The notes beneath the pieces are model-generated. The model saw nothing but the letters and a program-made list of their open reading frames with translations. It ran no database searches and had not been told where the DNA came from. A stretch of 64,000 nucleotides of DNA from CAG-1782 sp964418255 (GTDB lineage Bacteria > Bacillota > Clostridia > Christensenellales > DTU072). Numbering within the stretch: the stretch's first letter is position 1; every line of letters begins with the position of its first letter. Shown piece after piece: positions 44,237 through 53,100 of this stretch. Where the stretch lies: NCBI GenBank assembly GCA_964418255.1, contig CAYQKV010000008.1, positions 30,882 to 94,881 of the forward strand, written 5' to 3'. The position numbers and the translations under genes are program-made.

Positions 44237-46131
44237 TCCGCGTAACTCATATCTTTTTCGGCTACCGTAACCGTCACGGTAAACTTTTCTCCGTTTCTTT
44301 CCGCTTCGAACGTTATTTCCTCTCCGACTTTCGCCGTCATAACCGCGTCCGTGAGGGTATAGACGTGTTTAACTTCTTTAACCGTTCCGTTTCCCACTTT
44401 TATCGAAAGGATAAAATCGCCTTTTTCAAACTTTCCGTCGGAAAGCGCGCCCGCCGTCGTCCCGTCCACGCACACTTTTTCGTCTACATACAGCGCGCCC
44501 GTCGTTTCGTCGAGTCTCGCCTGCGAAGAATATACGTAAACCGTCATTCCCACAAGCGGACGGTAAAGTTTATGTTTAACCGTCGGGTTCGACGCGTACT
44601 GCGCGAGAATATTTTTCGCCACCGCTCTGACCACGTTGGACGGAATTGCGTATCCGATGCCTTCGTCGTTGGTTTCCGTTCTCTTTGCGTCCACCATACC
44701 CAAAAGCCTGCCTTCTCCGTCGTAAAGTCCTCCGCCGCTGTTACCGGGGCTTATCGGCGCGTCTATCCTTATCACCCTGCGAGAAACGAACGCTCCGCTG
44801 CCCGCTTCCTGCATAACTATGTTTTCGCTCGCAATACTGACAATTCCCGAAGTAACGGCTATTCCTTCGTTTTCCGCGTTGCCCGCGGCAATTATATCCT
44901 GCCCGACGTAAGCCTCGTCGCTGTCGGTAAACGTTGCCGCCGTCGCAATCGAGTTTTTAATAAGGTCGCTTTCTCTGATTTTGAGCACCGCCACGTCGTA
45001 ATAATCGCTTCCGCCGATATACTCCGCGGAAATTCCCATTTCCTGCGCGTCGGTTACCGAATTCGCGGTAACTTCGCTCCCGTAAAGATAAACTTTGATA
45101 TTCGGGCAATATTCGCCCTCGCCGTTTAATGCGTTTTTATTATGTATAACGTGGTAGTTAGTCAAAATTATCGCGTCGCCGTTTTCTTTATCTATCGAAT
45201 AAATAATGCCCGACCCGGCGGAAGAAACCGTCGAAGAACGCGCGACGACGCTCACCGAGGAAAGCAACGCTTTGTTGATATAAGAAACGTCTTTGACGTT
45301 CGGCGCGAAAAGTTTTATGAAATCTTCGTAACCGCCCTCGTATCCGTTATCCAGTAAAAACTCGTAGAGTTCTCCCGCCGTGAGGTCGTAATCGGCGTTT
45401 TTACCGTTTTTCACCTCGAACGAATAAAACGTGCCGTCGGAAATCGTTATCGTATAAGTATCGACGTCGCCGTCGGAAAAGGCTTTTTCTATGTTCGCGA
45501 TATAACTGCCGCTCTCGCCCTTTTCGCCCGTGGCTTTAACGCCCGTATTCACTCCGCCTACGTACCAGTAACCGCCGATTATTTCGGGCGCGGCTCCGTC
45601 GTCGCCCTTCGCTCCGACGAGAGAAGCGAGCCACTCTGCCGACGTCCCTTTATAACCGTTCTCTACGGCGACTTCGTACGCGCTCGCGCCTTTGAACGCC
45701 TCGATTAAATCGTCGAGCGTACCCGTAAAGCCGAGTTCGGTCGCATACGCGTACACCGTATTCATACTTATCGAATCTGTCGCGGAATAATTATCGGAAT
45801 AATAAAATTTCGTCCCGCCGTCAACGGTAATCGAAAGAATATTCTTTTCTTTCCATCCGACAAACAGCGGATTGCCGTTTTCGTCGCAAAACGCGACGTA
45901 TGCGTCCGAACACAGAACAATTCCTCTGTCGCGTTCCGAATTTTCCCATCTGGTTCCGTCGCTATTTAAGGCGTACCAGTCGTTTCTGTCGATTTTACCG
46001 TTGTTTTTAGCGTAAAAAATCTCATAATCGCGCTCGGTTCCGCTGTCGCCCGCAACGGTACAACCCGTTGCGAATACGGCGAGAAGCAGAACGAGCGTTA
46101 TGGCGAAAATCGCCGTTTTTTTCCTTATCAA
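44233..46131 (-). CDS. Trypsin-like serine protease lipoprotein with PDZ-like end
   Basis: I choose the TTG at 46131 (632 residues) because AGAGG precedes it by 5 bases and it gives a compact lipoprotein signal, MIRKKTAIFAITLVLLLAVF then ATGC; the longer frame adds an implausible basic tail. After the lipidated Cys come GxKGDDG-type collagen-like segments mixed with repeats such as YKGTSAEWLASLVGAKGDDG. The S1C (HtrA-type) domain shows the triad: His in ILTNYHVIHN, Asp in YDVAVLKIRE, Ser in SPGNSGGGL. The C-terminus (about 535-632) resembles a PDZ domain. It should degrade or process misfolded or surface proteins outside the membrane. Confidence 0.85.
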   Translation of the reverse strand: MIRKKTAIFAITLVLLLAVFATGCTVAGDSGTERDYEIFYAKNNGKIDRNDWYALNSDGTRWENSERDRGIVLCSDAYVAFCDENGNPLFVGWKEKNILSITVDGGTKFYYSDNYSATDSISMNTVYAYATELGFTGTLDDLIEAFKGASAYEVAVENGYKGTSAEWLASLVGAKGDDGAAPEIIGGYWYVGGVNTGVKATGEKGESGSYIANIEKAFSDGDVDTYTITISDGTFYSFEVKNGKNADYDLTAGELYEFLLDNGYEGGYEDFIKLFAPNVKDVSYINKALLSSVSVVARSSTVSSAGSGIIYSIDKENGDAIILTNYHVIHNKNALNGEGEYCPNIKVYLYGSEVTANSVTDAQEMGISAEYIGGSDYYDVAVLKIRESDLIKNSIATAATFTDSDEAYVGQDIIAAGNAENEGIAVTSGIVSIASENIVMQEAGSGAFVSRRVIRIDAPISPGNSGGGLYDGEGRLLGMVDAKRTETNDEGIGYAIPSNVVRAVAKNILAQYASNPTVKHKLYRPLVGMTVYVYSSQARLDETTGALYVDEKVCVDGTTAGALSDGKFEKGDFILSIKVGNGTVKEVKHVYTLTDAVMTAKVGEEITFEAERNGEKFTVTVTVAEKDMSYAE

Positions 46132-46142
46132 TTCAACCTCTT

Positions 46143-47675
46143 TTATTTCTGAGTTTCGGGCAACGGCGAACGCAAAGCGAAGCGGTAAACGCTTTCTATA
46201 TTGCTTTCGCATTCGCTCTTGGCTCCATAGCTTTGTCCGTAGTATTCCATAGGAGAGTTCGCGGACTGACTTCTGAGCACGAATTTATATCTTCCCGACT
46301 TGTCGGGGTCTACGACGAAACTGCCGTTTTTAACCGTGTTGATAAACGTTTTCAAACCGCCTAAGCAGCTGTTATACGTCTTGTAGTCGCGCGATTCGTA
46401 CAAAAGCTGTCCGTTGTTCGCGTACAGAAGGTATACGAACGGGGAAGTTTTTACGCTTTCGTTGACTTTCGCGATTTCCCATTTGCCCGTCGCGCCCGTT
46501 CCCTCTTCGACGGCTTTGACTACCTCTTCGGGAATTTCGTATTTGTTGAACTTCGCCACAAACTCCGCGTCGGTAATGTCAACCACGGGAGAAACGAGAG
46601 CGAACCTCTTGACGCTTTCTATGTTGTTTCTGCAAGAATTCTCGGTAGCGAGGCTCTCGCCTACATACAAAAGCGTGTTGCTCGTCGGGCTTTTCAGAAT
46701 GAATTTATAGTGATTGAATTTGTCCGCGCGTACGGTGAACATTCCCGCCTTGACCGCTTCCACGAAATTGTTTATCGCTTCGCGGCAACTTTCAACCGAC
46801 TTGTACGCCTTGCTTTCGTACAAAAGCTGTCCGTTGCTTGCGCGCAAAAGATAATTGTATCCGCCCAAATCCGAGTTGCATATTTCGAACTTGCCGACAA
46901 GTTTGGTTTCCGCAACCTCTTCTTTTTCTTCCGCGCTCGCCGCCGCGACTTCCACCGCAACCGAATCCGCGCTCTTTCCGAGCGGATTTACTTTCTTATT
47001 GAAAATATCGTTTTGCGTTGCGACGGGTTTTTCTTCTTTCTTTTCTTCCGCGTCTTCTTTTACAACCGCTTTAACAGTCTTCCTCGGCGCGGCGGGTTTC
47101 TTTGCCCGAACGGGTTTTTCCTCTTTCTTTTCTTCCTTTACCGCCTCTTCCGCTTTGACTTCCGTTTCCGCCTCGACCGCGGGCGCAACCTCTTTTACGG
47201 GCTCTTCCGCAATCTCTTCGACGGGTTCGGCAACGGGCTCTTCCGTAGCGGGTTCTTCTTCAACCGCTTCGACCGGTTCAACCGCCGTTTCTTCCGCTTC
47301 GGTTTCCTCGTTCGTTTGCTCATCCTCCATTATCGCGCTATCGGAATTTGCGGCGAGAATTTCCTCTCTCTCTTCCGCTTTGTCGTCCGCCTTTACTTCT
47401 TCTTTCTCTTCGGCGGCTTTCGGAGTTTCTTCGGAAGAAACGTCGATGGTTTCTTCGGCTTCGACGCGCTGTCTCTTTCCTTTTTTAGCGGCTTTGGAGG
47501 CTACGACGGCGATAACCGCTATCAGAGCGACAAGCACGACTATCGCTACGAGAATATGCCAGTAAGCGAACGTTACTCCGCTGCCCAAACCGACTTCTCT
47601 CGTCATAAAATCCGTGAATGCGTTACTTCCGCCGCTTTCCGTCGCGGCTACGGCAAATAAATTCATTTTGTCCAC
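46143..47675 (-). CDS. Membrane protein with two pairs of DUF1508/YegP domains
   Basis: This is a 510-residue protein. A membrane segment lies at about 40-63 (HILVAIVVLVALIAVIAVVA), followed by a basic patch and about 180 residues rich in Glu, Lys, Val and Ala (unstructured, with EEKEEVK-like runs). The C-terminal 230 residues contain four DUF1508 (YegP-like) units in two pairs, for example GQLLYESKAYKSVESCREAI and GQLLYESRDYKTYNSCLGGL. The family's role is unknown. It leads an operon with the protease lipoprotein (11 bases away) and has a GAGGTGG ribosome site. Confidence 0.82.
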   Translation of the reverse strand: MDKMNLFAVAATESGGSNAFTDFMTREVGLGSGVTFAYWHILVAIVVLVALIAVIAVVASKAAKKGKRQRVEAEETIDVSSEETPKAAEEKEEVKADDKAEEREEILAANSDSAIMEDEQTNEETEAEETAVEPVEAVEEEPATEEPVAEPVEEIAEEPVKEVAPAVEAETEVKAEEAVKEEKKEEKPVRAKKPAAPRKTVKAVVKEDAEEKKEEKPVATQNDIFNKKVNPLGKSADSVAVEVAAASAEEKEEVAETKLVGKFEICNSDLGGYNYLLRASNGQLLYESKAYKSVESCREAINNFVEAVKAGMFTVRADKFNHYKFILKSPTSNTLLYVGESLATENSCRNNIESVKRFALVSPVVDITDAEFVAKFNKYEIPEEVVKAVEEGTGATGKWEIAKVNESVKTSPFVYLLYANNGQLLYESRDYKTYNSCLGGLKTFINTVKNGSFVVDPDKSGRYKFVLRSQSANSPMEYYGQSYGAKSECESNIESVYRFALRSPLPETQK

Positions 47676-47702
47676 CTCGTTAGAATTTTGTTTTCGTAAA
47701 TA

Positions 47703-47731
47703 ATTCTATAACATTTTATTATTTCTGTCAA
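47703..47731 (-). promoter_or_regulatory. Promoter of the DUF1508/protease operon
   Basis: On the minus strand TTGACA (47731-47726) and TAGAAT (47708-47703), spacer 17. Confidence 0.8.
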
Positions 47732-47815
47732 TTTTTTATATCTAAATATTTTATTTTTTGTATTTTATAGACGTTTTTTCGGTTATTTCCGCAAAAAAGA
47801 AAACATACTACGGTT

Positions 47816-49021
47816 ATGAAATCGAAAAAAGCGTTTTTCTTCACTGCATTATTGCTCTTCGTCGCTTTAAGCGCGCTCCTTTCCGGGTTTGCTTTCTTCC
47901 CGTCGAGCATAAATCTTCGCCTTACGCGTGACGAAGAAGAGGTCTTTTTTCGTTCGTACCCTTGTTCGTCACTCTCTTCTCTCCGCATCCGTCTTTTCTA
48001 CGGAGGAAAACCGTCCGAATTGTATGAAAATAAGTTTTCGGGCGACCCTAACGCTTTTTTCGAGTATCTTAATCCCGATATAAACCCGGATATTAAAGAA
48101 GTATTTCTCTCTTTATACCGCGCGCCGCAAGACGCGGAAGTTTCCTTCGGTAAAGACGGAAAATTCTCCTATTACGAAGGCTCGGACGGCGTTGTCTGCG
48201 AGGAAAAACTCATCCTCGAAAATCTGGCGAAAAGCGGTGAAAGCGAAGTAATTTTCCGTTCCGTTCCCCCTCTCGTTACGACCGATGAGTTAAAAAAACA
48301 AACGGAAAAAGCGGGCGAATTTACTACAAATTACGTTTCGTCGGGGTCGGCGAGAAAGCATAATATCTCCCTCGCCGTTTCCCGTTTAAGCGGAACTACC
48401 GTTTTGCCGGGAGAAACTTTTTCTTTCAACGAAACCGTGGGAAAACGGACGAAAACAAACGGCTTTGCCGAAGCGAAAGTCATACTTAACGGCGAATATA
48501 CCTCGGGCGTGGGCGGCGGCGTATGTCAGGTTTCCACGACTCTGTACAACGCGTGGCTGATGACGGGACAGGACGCCGTTTACTCGCGTTCGCACTCTCT
48601 CAAACCCGAATACGTCACCCCGGGGCTCGACGCGATGGTGAGCGACGAAAGCGACCTATTATTATTGAACAACGGAAGTTCTCCGATGTATATAGCGGCA
48701 AACGCAAACGGAACCTCTCTCACGGTCACGGTCTATTCCGCGCCTATCGCGTGCGACGTCAGACTCGGCAGCGAACTCGTGCGAACAATTCCGTGCGACG
48801 AATACGAACTTATCGACGGAGAAAACGACGAAATAATAAAACAACCGAAAAACGGCGCGGTGTATCGCTCTTACCGCGAATTCGTCGAGGGAAACGAAGT
48901 AATTTGCAAAGAATATCTCAGAACCTCGACGTATCTTGCGCAAAAAGGAAAAAAATACCGCCGAAATCAGTCGGAAATAAGCATAGAACCGACAAAAGCG
49001 GCTCACAATAATATCAGATAG
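47816..49021 (+). CDS. VanW-family protein with N-terminal anchor
   Basis: This is a 401-residue protein. Residues 4-25 are hydrophobic (signal or anchor). The VanW domain fills about 175-320: KHNISLAVSRLSGTTVLPGE, FSFNETVGKRTKTNGF, GGGVCQVSTTLYNA and RSHSLKPEYVTPG. VanW was named from vancomycin-resistance clusters but its function is unknown; many clostridial relatives are cell-wall-associated and unrelated to resistance. No resistance genes are nearby. A weak CATACT lies 6 bases before the start and no clear ribosome site is present. Confidence 0.85.
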   Translation: MKSKKAFFFTALLLFVALSALLSGFAFFPSSINLRLTRDEEEVFFRSYPCSSLSSLRIRLFYGGKPSELYENKFSGDPNAFFEYLNPDINPDIKEVFLSLYRAPQDAEVSFGKDGKFSYYEGSDGVVCEEKLILENLAKSGESEVIFRSVPPLVTTDELKKQTEKAGEFTTNYVSSGSARKHNISLAVSRLSGTTVLPGETFSFNETVGKRTKTNGFAEAKVILNGEYTSGVGGGVCQVSTTLYNAWLMTGQDAVYSRSHSLKPEYVTPGLDAMVSDESDLLLLNNGSSPMYIAANANGTSLTVTVYSAPIACDVRLGSELVRTIPCDEYELIDGENDEIIKQPKNGAVYRSYREFVEGNEVICKEYLRTSTYLAQKGKKYRRNQSEISIEPTKAAHNNIR

Positions 49022-49041
49022 CTTTACAAGGAGGTAACAAT

Positions 49042-49197
49042 ATGAAAAGCAGCAAAATTGTAAAAACAGGTGAAAAACCCGGACGCGGCAAGTATTCTTG
49101 CACGAACTGTCACACCAATGTAAATCTCGACGCGGGAGACAAAATGCCCCCCTGCCCGAAATGTACCAACAGCGAGTTTACGAAATCGGGAAACTAA
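49042..49197 (+). CDS. Small zinc-ribbon protein, 51 residues
   Basis: The gene is 156 bases long with a very strong AAGGAGG site at 49028-49034, 7 bases before the ATG. It encodes MKSSKIVKTGEKPGRGKYSC and then TNCHTNVN, ending with CPKC and a short polar tail. The CxxC (20-23) and CxxC (38-41) pairs are the four ligands of a zinc ribbon or rubredoxin-like knuckle. It follows the VanW gene by 20 bases. I do not know its partner; small zinc ribbons often bind nucleic acids or proteins. Confidence 0.8.
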   Translation: MKSSKIVKTGEKPGRGKYSCTNCHTNVNLDAGDKMPPCPKCTNSEFTKSGN

Positions 49198-49222
49198 CGA
49201 ACCGTTTTCTCAAAGCGTAACG

Positions 49223-49243
49223 GTTCGGGCGTAAGACCCGAAC
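49223..49243. other. Short hairpin after the zinc-ribbon gene
   Basis: GTTCGGG (49223-49229) pairs with CCCGAAC (49237-49243). It lies between the zinc-ribbon gene and the terminator at 49262; its role is unknown. Confidence 0.4.
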
Positions 49244-49261
49244 GGAACGCTCGCAAAACTC

Positions 49262-49302
49262 AAAAGAGACTGTCGCTTTTTAAGCCGTCAGCCTCTTTTT
49301 TT
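49262..49302. terminator. Terminator between convergent genes
   Basis: AAAAGAGACTG (49262-49272) pairs with CAGCCTCTTTT (49289-49299) with one mismatch, and TTT follows. It lies between the zinc-ribbon gene and relQ. Confidence 0.7.
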
Positions 49303-49346
49303 GTAAAAACAACTTTGATATAACGCGTAGTCCTTTCTTTCGCCGT

Positions 49347-50036
49347 TTATTCTTCGTCTTCTTCGTCAACAAAGCCGTTTATCTCTTTATAGACGCTTTG
49401 CATTTCTTTATCAATGGAAGCAAGTCTGTCCGCGCACAGACTGAGCCTTGCCGCAAGTTCTCTCGACACCTTTTCGTCGGATTTATATTTCAATCTGTGT
49501 TCGAGACTCGCCCACATATCCATAGCGATGGTGCGTATCTGAATTTCTACCGGCGTATACTCCACGCTCTCGGCAAGAAATATCGGAACTTTGACGACAA
49601 GATGAAGACTGCGATAACCGTTGGGCTTGGGACAAGTAACGTAATCTTTCATTCTGATGAGCGTTACGTCGCTCTGTTTAAGCAGCAATTCGGCTATTCT
49701 CGAAATATCGTCGATATAATTGCATATAACCCTGACGCCCGCTATGTCGAAAATATTGTTTTTTACCGCGTCGACGGTGATTTCGAGGTCCTTTTTCTTC
49801 ATCTTATAGTAAATGCTCTGCACGCTTTTCAGCCTGCTTTCTATATGATGAATGGGATTATGGTCGTATTTGATATGAAACTCGGAATCGAGAATTTCCA
49901 GTTTCGTCGTAATCTCCTTTATCGCCGCCGCGTAAACGTGCTGCAACGCGATAAACTCCTTTGCATTTTCCTTAAACTCTTCGTTTTGCGCCATAGATTC
50001 GGCAAGTACGCCGAACGAAACTTTTCCCGCAGACAT
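49347..50036 (-). CDS. relQ: Small alarmone synthetase (YjbM/RelQ type)
   Basis: This 229-residue protein has only the (p)ppGpp synthetase domain. It shows HIESRLKSVQSIYYKMKKK (about 63-81), DIAGVRVICNY (about 97-107, the RelA/SpoT metal-binding region) and YRSLHLVVKVP (about 143-153), then EIQIRTIAMDMWASLEHRL (about 165-183). No hydrolase or TGS domain is present, as in RelQ. It should make (p)ppGpp from GTP or GDP and ATP under cell-wall or other stress. Coiled-coil ends are typical of the tetrameric form. Confidence 0.9.
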   Translation of the reverse strand: MSAGKVSFGVLAESMAQNEEFKENAKEFIALQHVYAAAIKEITTKLEILDSEFHIKYDHNPIHHIESRLKSVQSIYYKMKKKDLEITVDAVKNNIFDIAGVRVICNYIDDISRIAELLLKQSDVTLIRMKDYVTCPKPNGYRSLHLVVKVPIFLAESVEYTPVEIQIRTIAMDMWASLEHRLKYKSDEKVSRELAARLSLCADRLASIDKEMQSVYKEINGFVDEEDEE

Positions 50037-50130
50037 TTTCCTGTTTCTTCCGTTTTCGATAAATTTTAATAATTATAACCCGCCGCCCTTAAAATCCTCT
50101 TTAAGAATGATAATTCGACGAATTACCATA

Positions 50131-53100
50131 TTATCCATTGCTTCCGTTTGCTCCTCGCGCGCCCGTGCTTCCAGACTCCGCCAAATTTCCGGTCGGCCAC
50201 TTCGTGCCGCCTTGTCCGCCTGCGCCTCCGGCTCCGCCCGCACCTCCATAACCGGCACTTGCCGTATTCGTCACGGAAATTACCGTATAATTGTCGGTTA
50301 CGCTTATAATTGCCAGAGTCGTAATCATTATTGTCGTAATCGCGCGTATCGCTCCGCCGTTGCCTCCGTTTCCACCGCTTCCGCCTTTACCTCCCGCGGC
50401 AGCGTGCACGCCGAACTTACCCGGTCCGCCTTTTTGTCCTTGTCCGCCTTTACCTCCGGCGCCGCCGTTTCCGCCGTCGCCGGGCATACCGGATTTTAAG
50501 TATACGTTCGTCCCGGAATAGAACTCGCATTTATAAAGTGCAAAAATCGCAATTCCGCCATATCCTCCGCAACCGCCGTTGCCACCGTATCCGCCTACGT
50601 ATCCTTGTCCTCCGACTTGTCCGTGCGCGGGTTCTCCTGTCCTTTTGCCGGAATTGCCTCCGTTTCCGCCGTCACCGCCGCGTCCGCCTTCGCCTCCGTA
50701 AATATCCAGCCTCGCGGTGGAATATACCTGAATCTTACCTGCGACAACACCAAATCCGCCTCTTATCCCGTTTTCCCCGTTTTCACCGTTGCCGCCATAA
50801 GCGTTAGCCGCCCCGTTCGAACCGTTTGCGCCGTTCACTCCGTCTCTGCCTTTTCCGCCGATAAGTTTAAGATGCCCCCTGTAAACGCTCGAATCGGGCA
50901 CGATTAAATTTGCGCACACCAAAGCCGCGCTGCAATTTACCGCGATTTCTTCATCTATCCCGTCGCTTATTGATTCGATTACTCTAACCCCGCCTTTTAT
51001 GGTGCTACTTGCCGAACAATACATATGCACCTCCAAACCGGGCGCATAAATAGCGTTTTTTCCGTATTGTCCCGTACAGGAAAAATTGTCAAATATTAAA
51101 GTCATCTCCGTCGGTCGACCTTTTTCGATGTACAGATAAATATCTTTTAAGTTTGCGGCGTTTTTGAGCGTTAAATATGCGGTTTTATTGGAAATGGTAT
51201 AACTTTTGTTCACCGAACTTCCTGCGCCGTAACCACCAAAATCCAAAATCATCGCAACGTCGCTCAACGTCGTCTTATTGGTCGACCCCATAGAGTACGT
51301 TACCGTCCACGCAGGTTTAAGCGTAATGTCTCCGCTGAGCCCCGACGTAGAATTAACTTGATAATACGTATTGACAAACCAGCCGTAAAAAGCGTATCCT
51401 ACGCGCACGGCTTCGGGAAAAGTCTTATTCTGTTCCACATTATAACTTACCGGAAATCCTTGCGTAGAATAGTTATACTCAGTTTTGTCGTAAGATATCG
51501 TATATTCGTGCGGCACCCATTTTGCATAGAGCAAAAGCGTGTCTTCTATCTGAAAAACATAACTTTGGTTTTGTTTATAAACTACCGCCCCGTTGGAACT
51601 CGTCGCCCAGCCCGTAAAATCATAACCGTTTTTCACAAAAGTACAATTCGGCAGTACCTTTGCTTCATTCCATTTTACTGTTATTCCGGCAAGCGTTCCT
51701 TCTCCGCCGTTTGCGTTGAATTGCAAATTCCCGTCGTTTTTCGCTACCCATTTCGCATATAGCGTTATGTTTTTCTTATCCATATATAATGAATTGTTTA
51801 CAAACCTTACCGCGTTTGCGTCGGTATCGGGATTAGCCCTGTACCATCCGTCAAATTCATAACCGATTCTCGACAAATTCATCGGCAAACCAACGCTTTG
51901 CCCGTATTTAGCCGTTATCGAATTTTGCGCAGAACCACCGTTCGCGTTAAAACTTACGGTAAACGTTATAGGCTGTATTTTGTCGTCCGCTATGGTAAGA
52001 TTACTTAAATTACGGTAATATGTCAAAGCCGATTGCGGAACCTTAAAATTGCCGCTCGCAGAAAAAGCGTTAAACGCGCCTTCCCCTATCTGCGTGTTGC
52101 CCGAAGCATATATCGTCGCATTGCTAAGATTGCAACCGCCGAACGCATAAGAACATATGTTTGCGCAATTCTGGTGTATTACGACCGAGGTAAGTCCGCT
52201 TCCTTCAAACGTATTATTCCCTATGTATGTCAGCCCTTCGTTAAGCGTAACGCTCGTTAGCTTGCTCGCGCCCTTAAACGCGCTTTCCCGTATTTCGGTT
52301 ATTCCGTTCGGCACCGTATATGAACCGCCGGCGTTACCAACCGCATAAGCATAAAGTTTTCCGCCCCCGTATATCGCCTTGCTCCCGTCTATATTCAATT
52401 GACTGTTTGCGCTGTTTTTTGTAAACGTCGTAAGATTTTTACAGTCGGAAAATACTCCGACGCTTAAATTCGATATTCTGTTTATGTTGAACGTCGTAAA
52501 CGCCGTGTTCGAAAACGCATACTCGTGCACGGTCGTTAGACTGTTAGGCGCGGAAAAAACGTTAAGGCTCGTACAACCATAAAACGCATACGCGTACACC
52601 GTTTGCAGATTACTGCTTCCGCTAAATTGTACGCTCGTCAGATTTTTACAGTTCATAAACGCGCCGAAACCGATTTCCGTTACAGTCGAAGGAATAATCA
52701 CAGACGTTATCTGCGTGTTTCCGAAAAAATCGTCCGCAAATGCGTATTGCCCGATTTGGGTTACCGTATTGCCGTCTATCGTAGACGGTATGGTCAATGA
52801 GCTTCCTGTCGTTGCGCTTTTATTTATACGGGTAATAGTCGCTTTTCCGTTACTTACAGTGTACTCGAACGTCGACGGCGTTTGTCCCATATCGATATTG
52901 GATAATATGTAATTTATAGTGCGCTCGTCCGACGTTTCCAGATTATGCGGAAATCCGGGTTCATTCTGGCTCCTGTGCGAAAAATCCGTATCCCGACCGT
53001 AAACTCTGTACATTCTGCTGAAATTAGAATACCCGTCGGCGGCTTGCGTGCTCGCTTCGAGAAAACCGTCAAAAGGAATAACGGGATTTCCTACGGCAGT

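Noticed and set aside
50073..50258. A 61-codon minus-strand frame over the end of the giant protein
   Set aside because: It is the glycine-rich tail read in another frame; no sign that the giant gene is frameshifted there.
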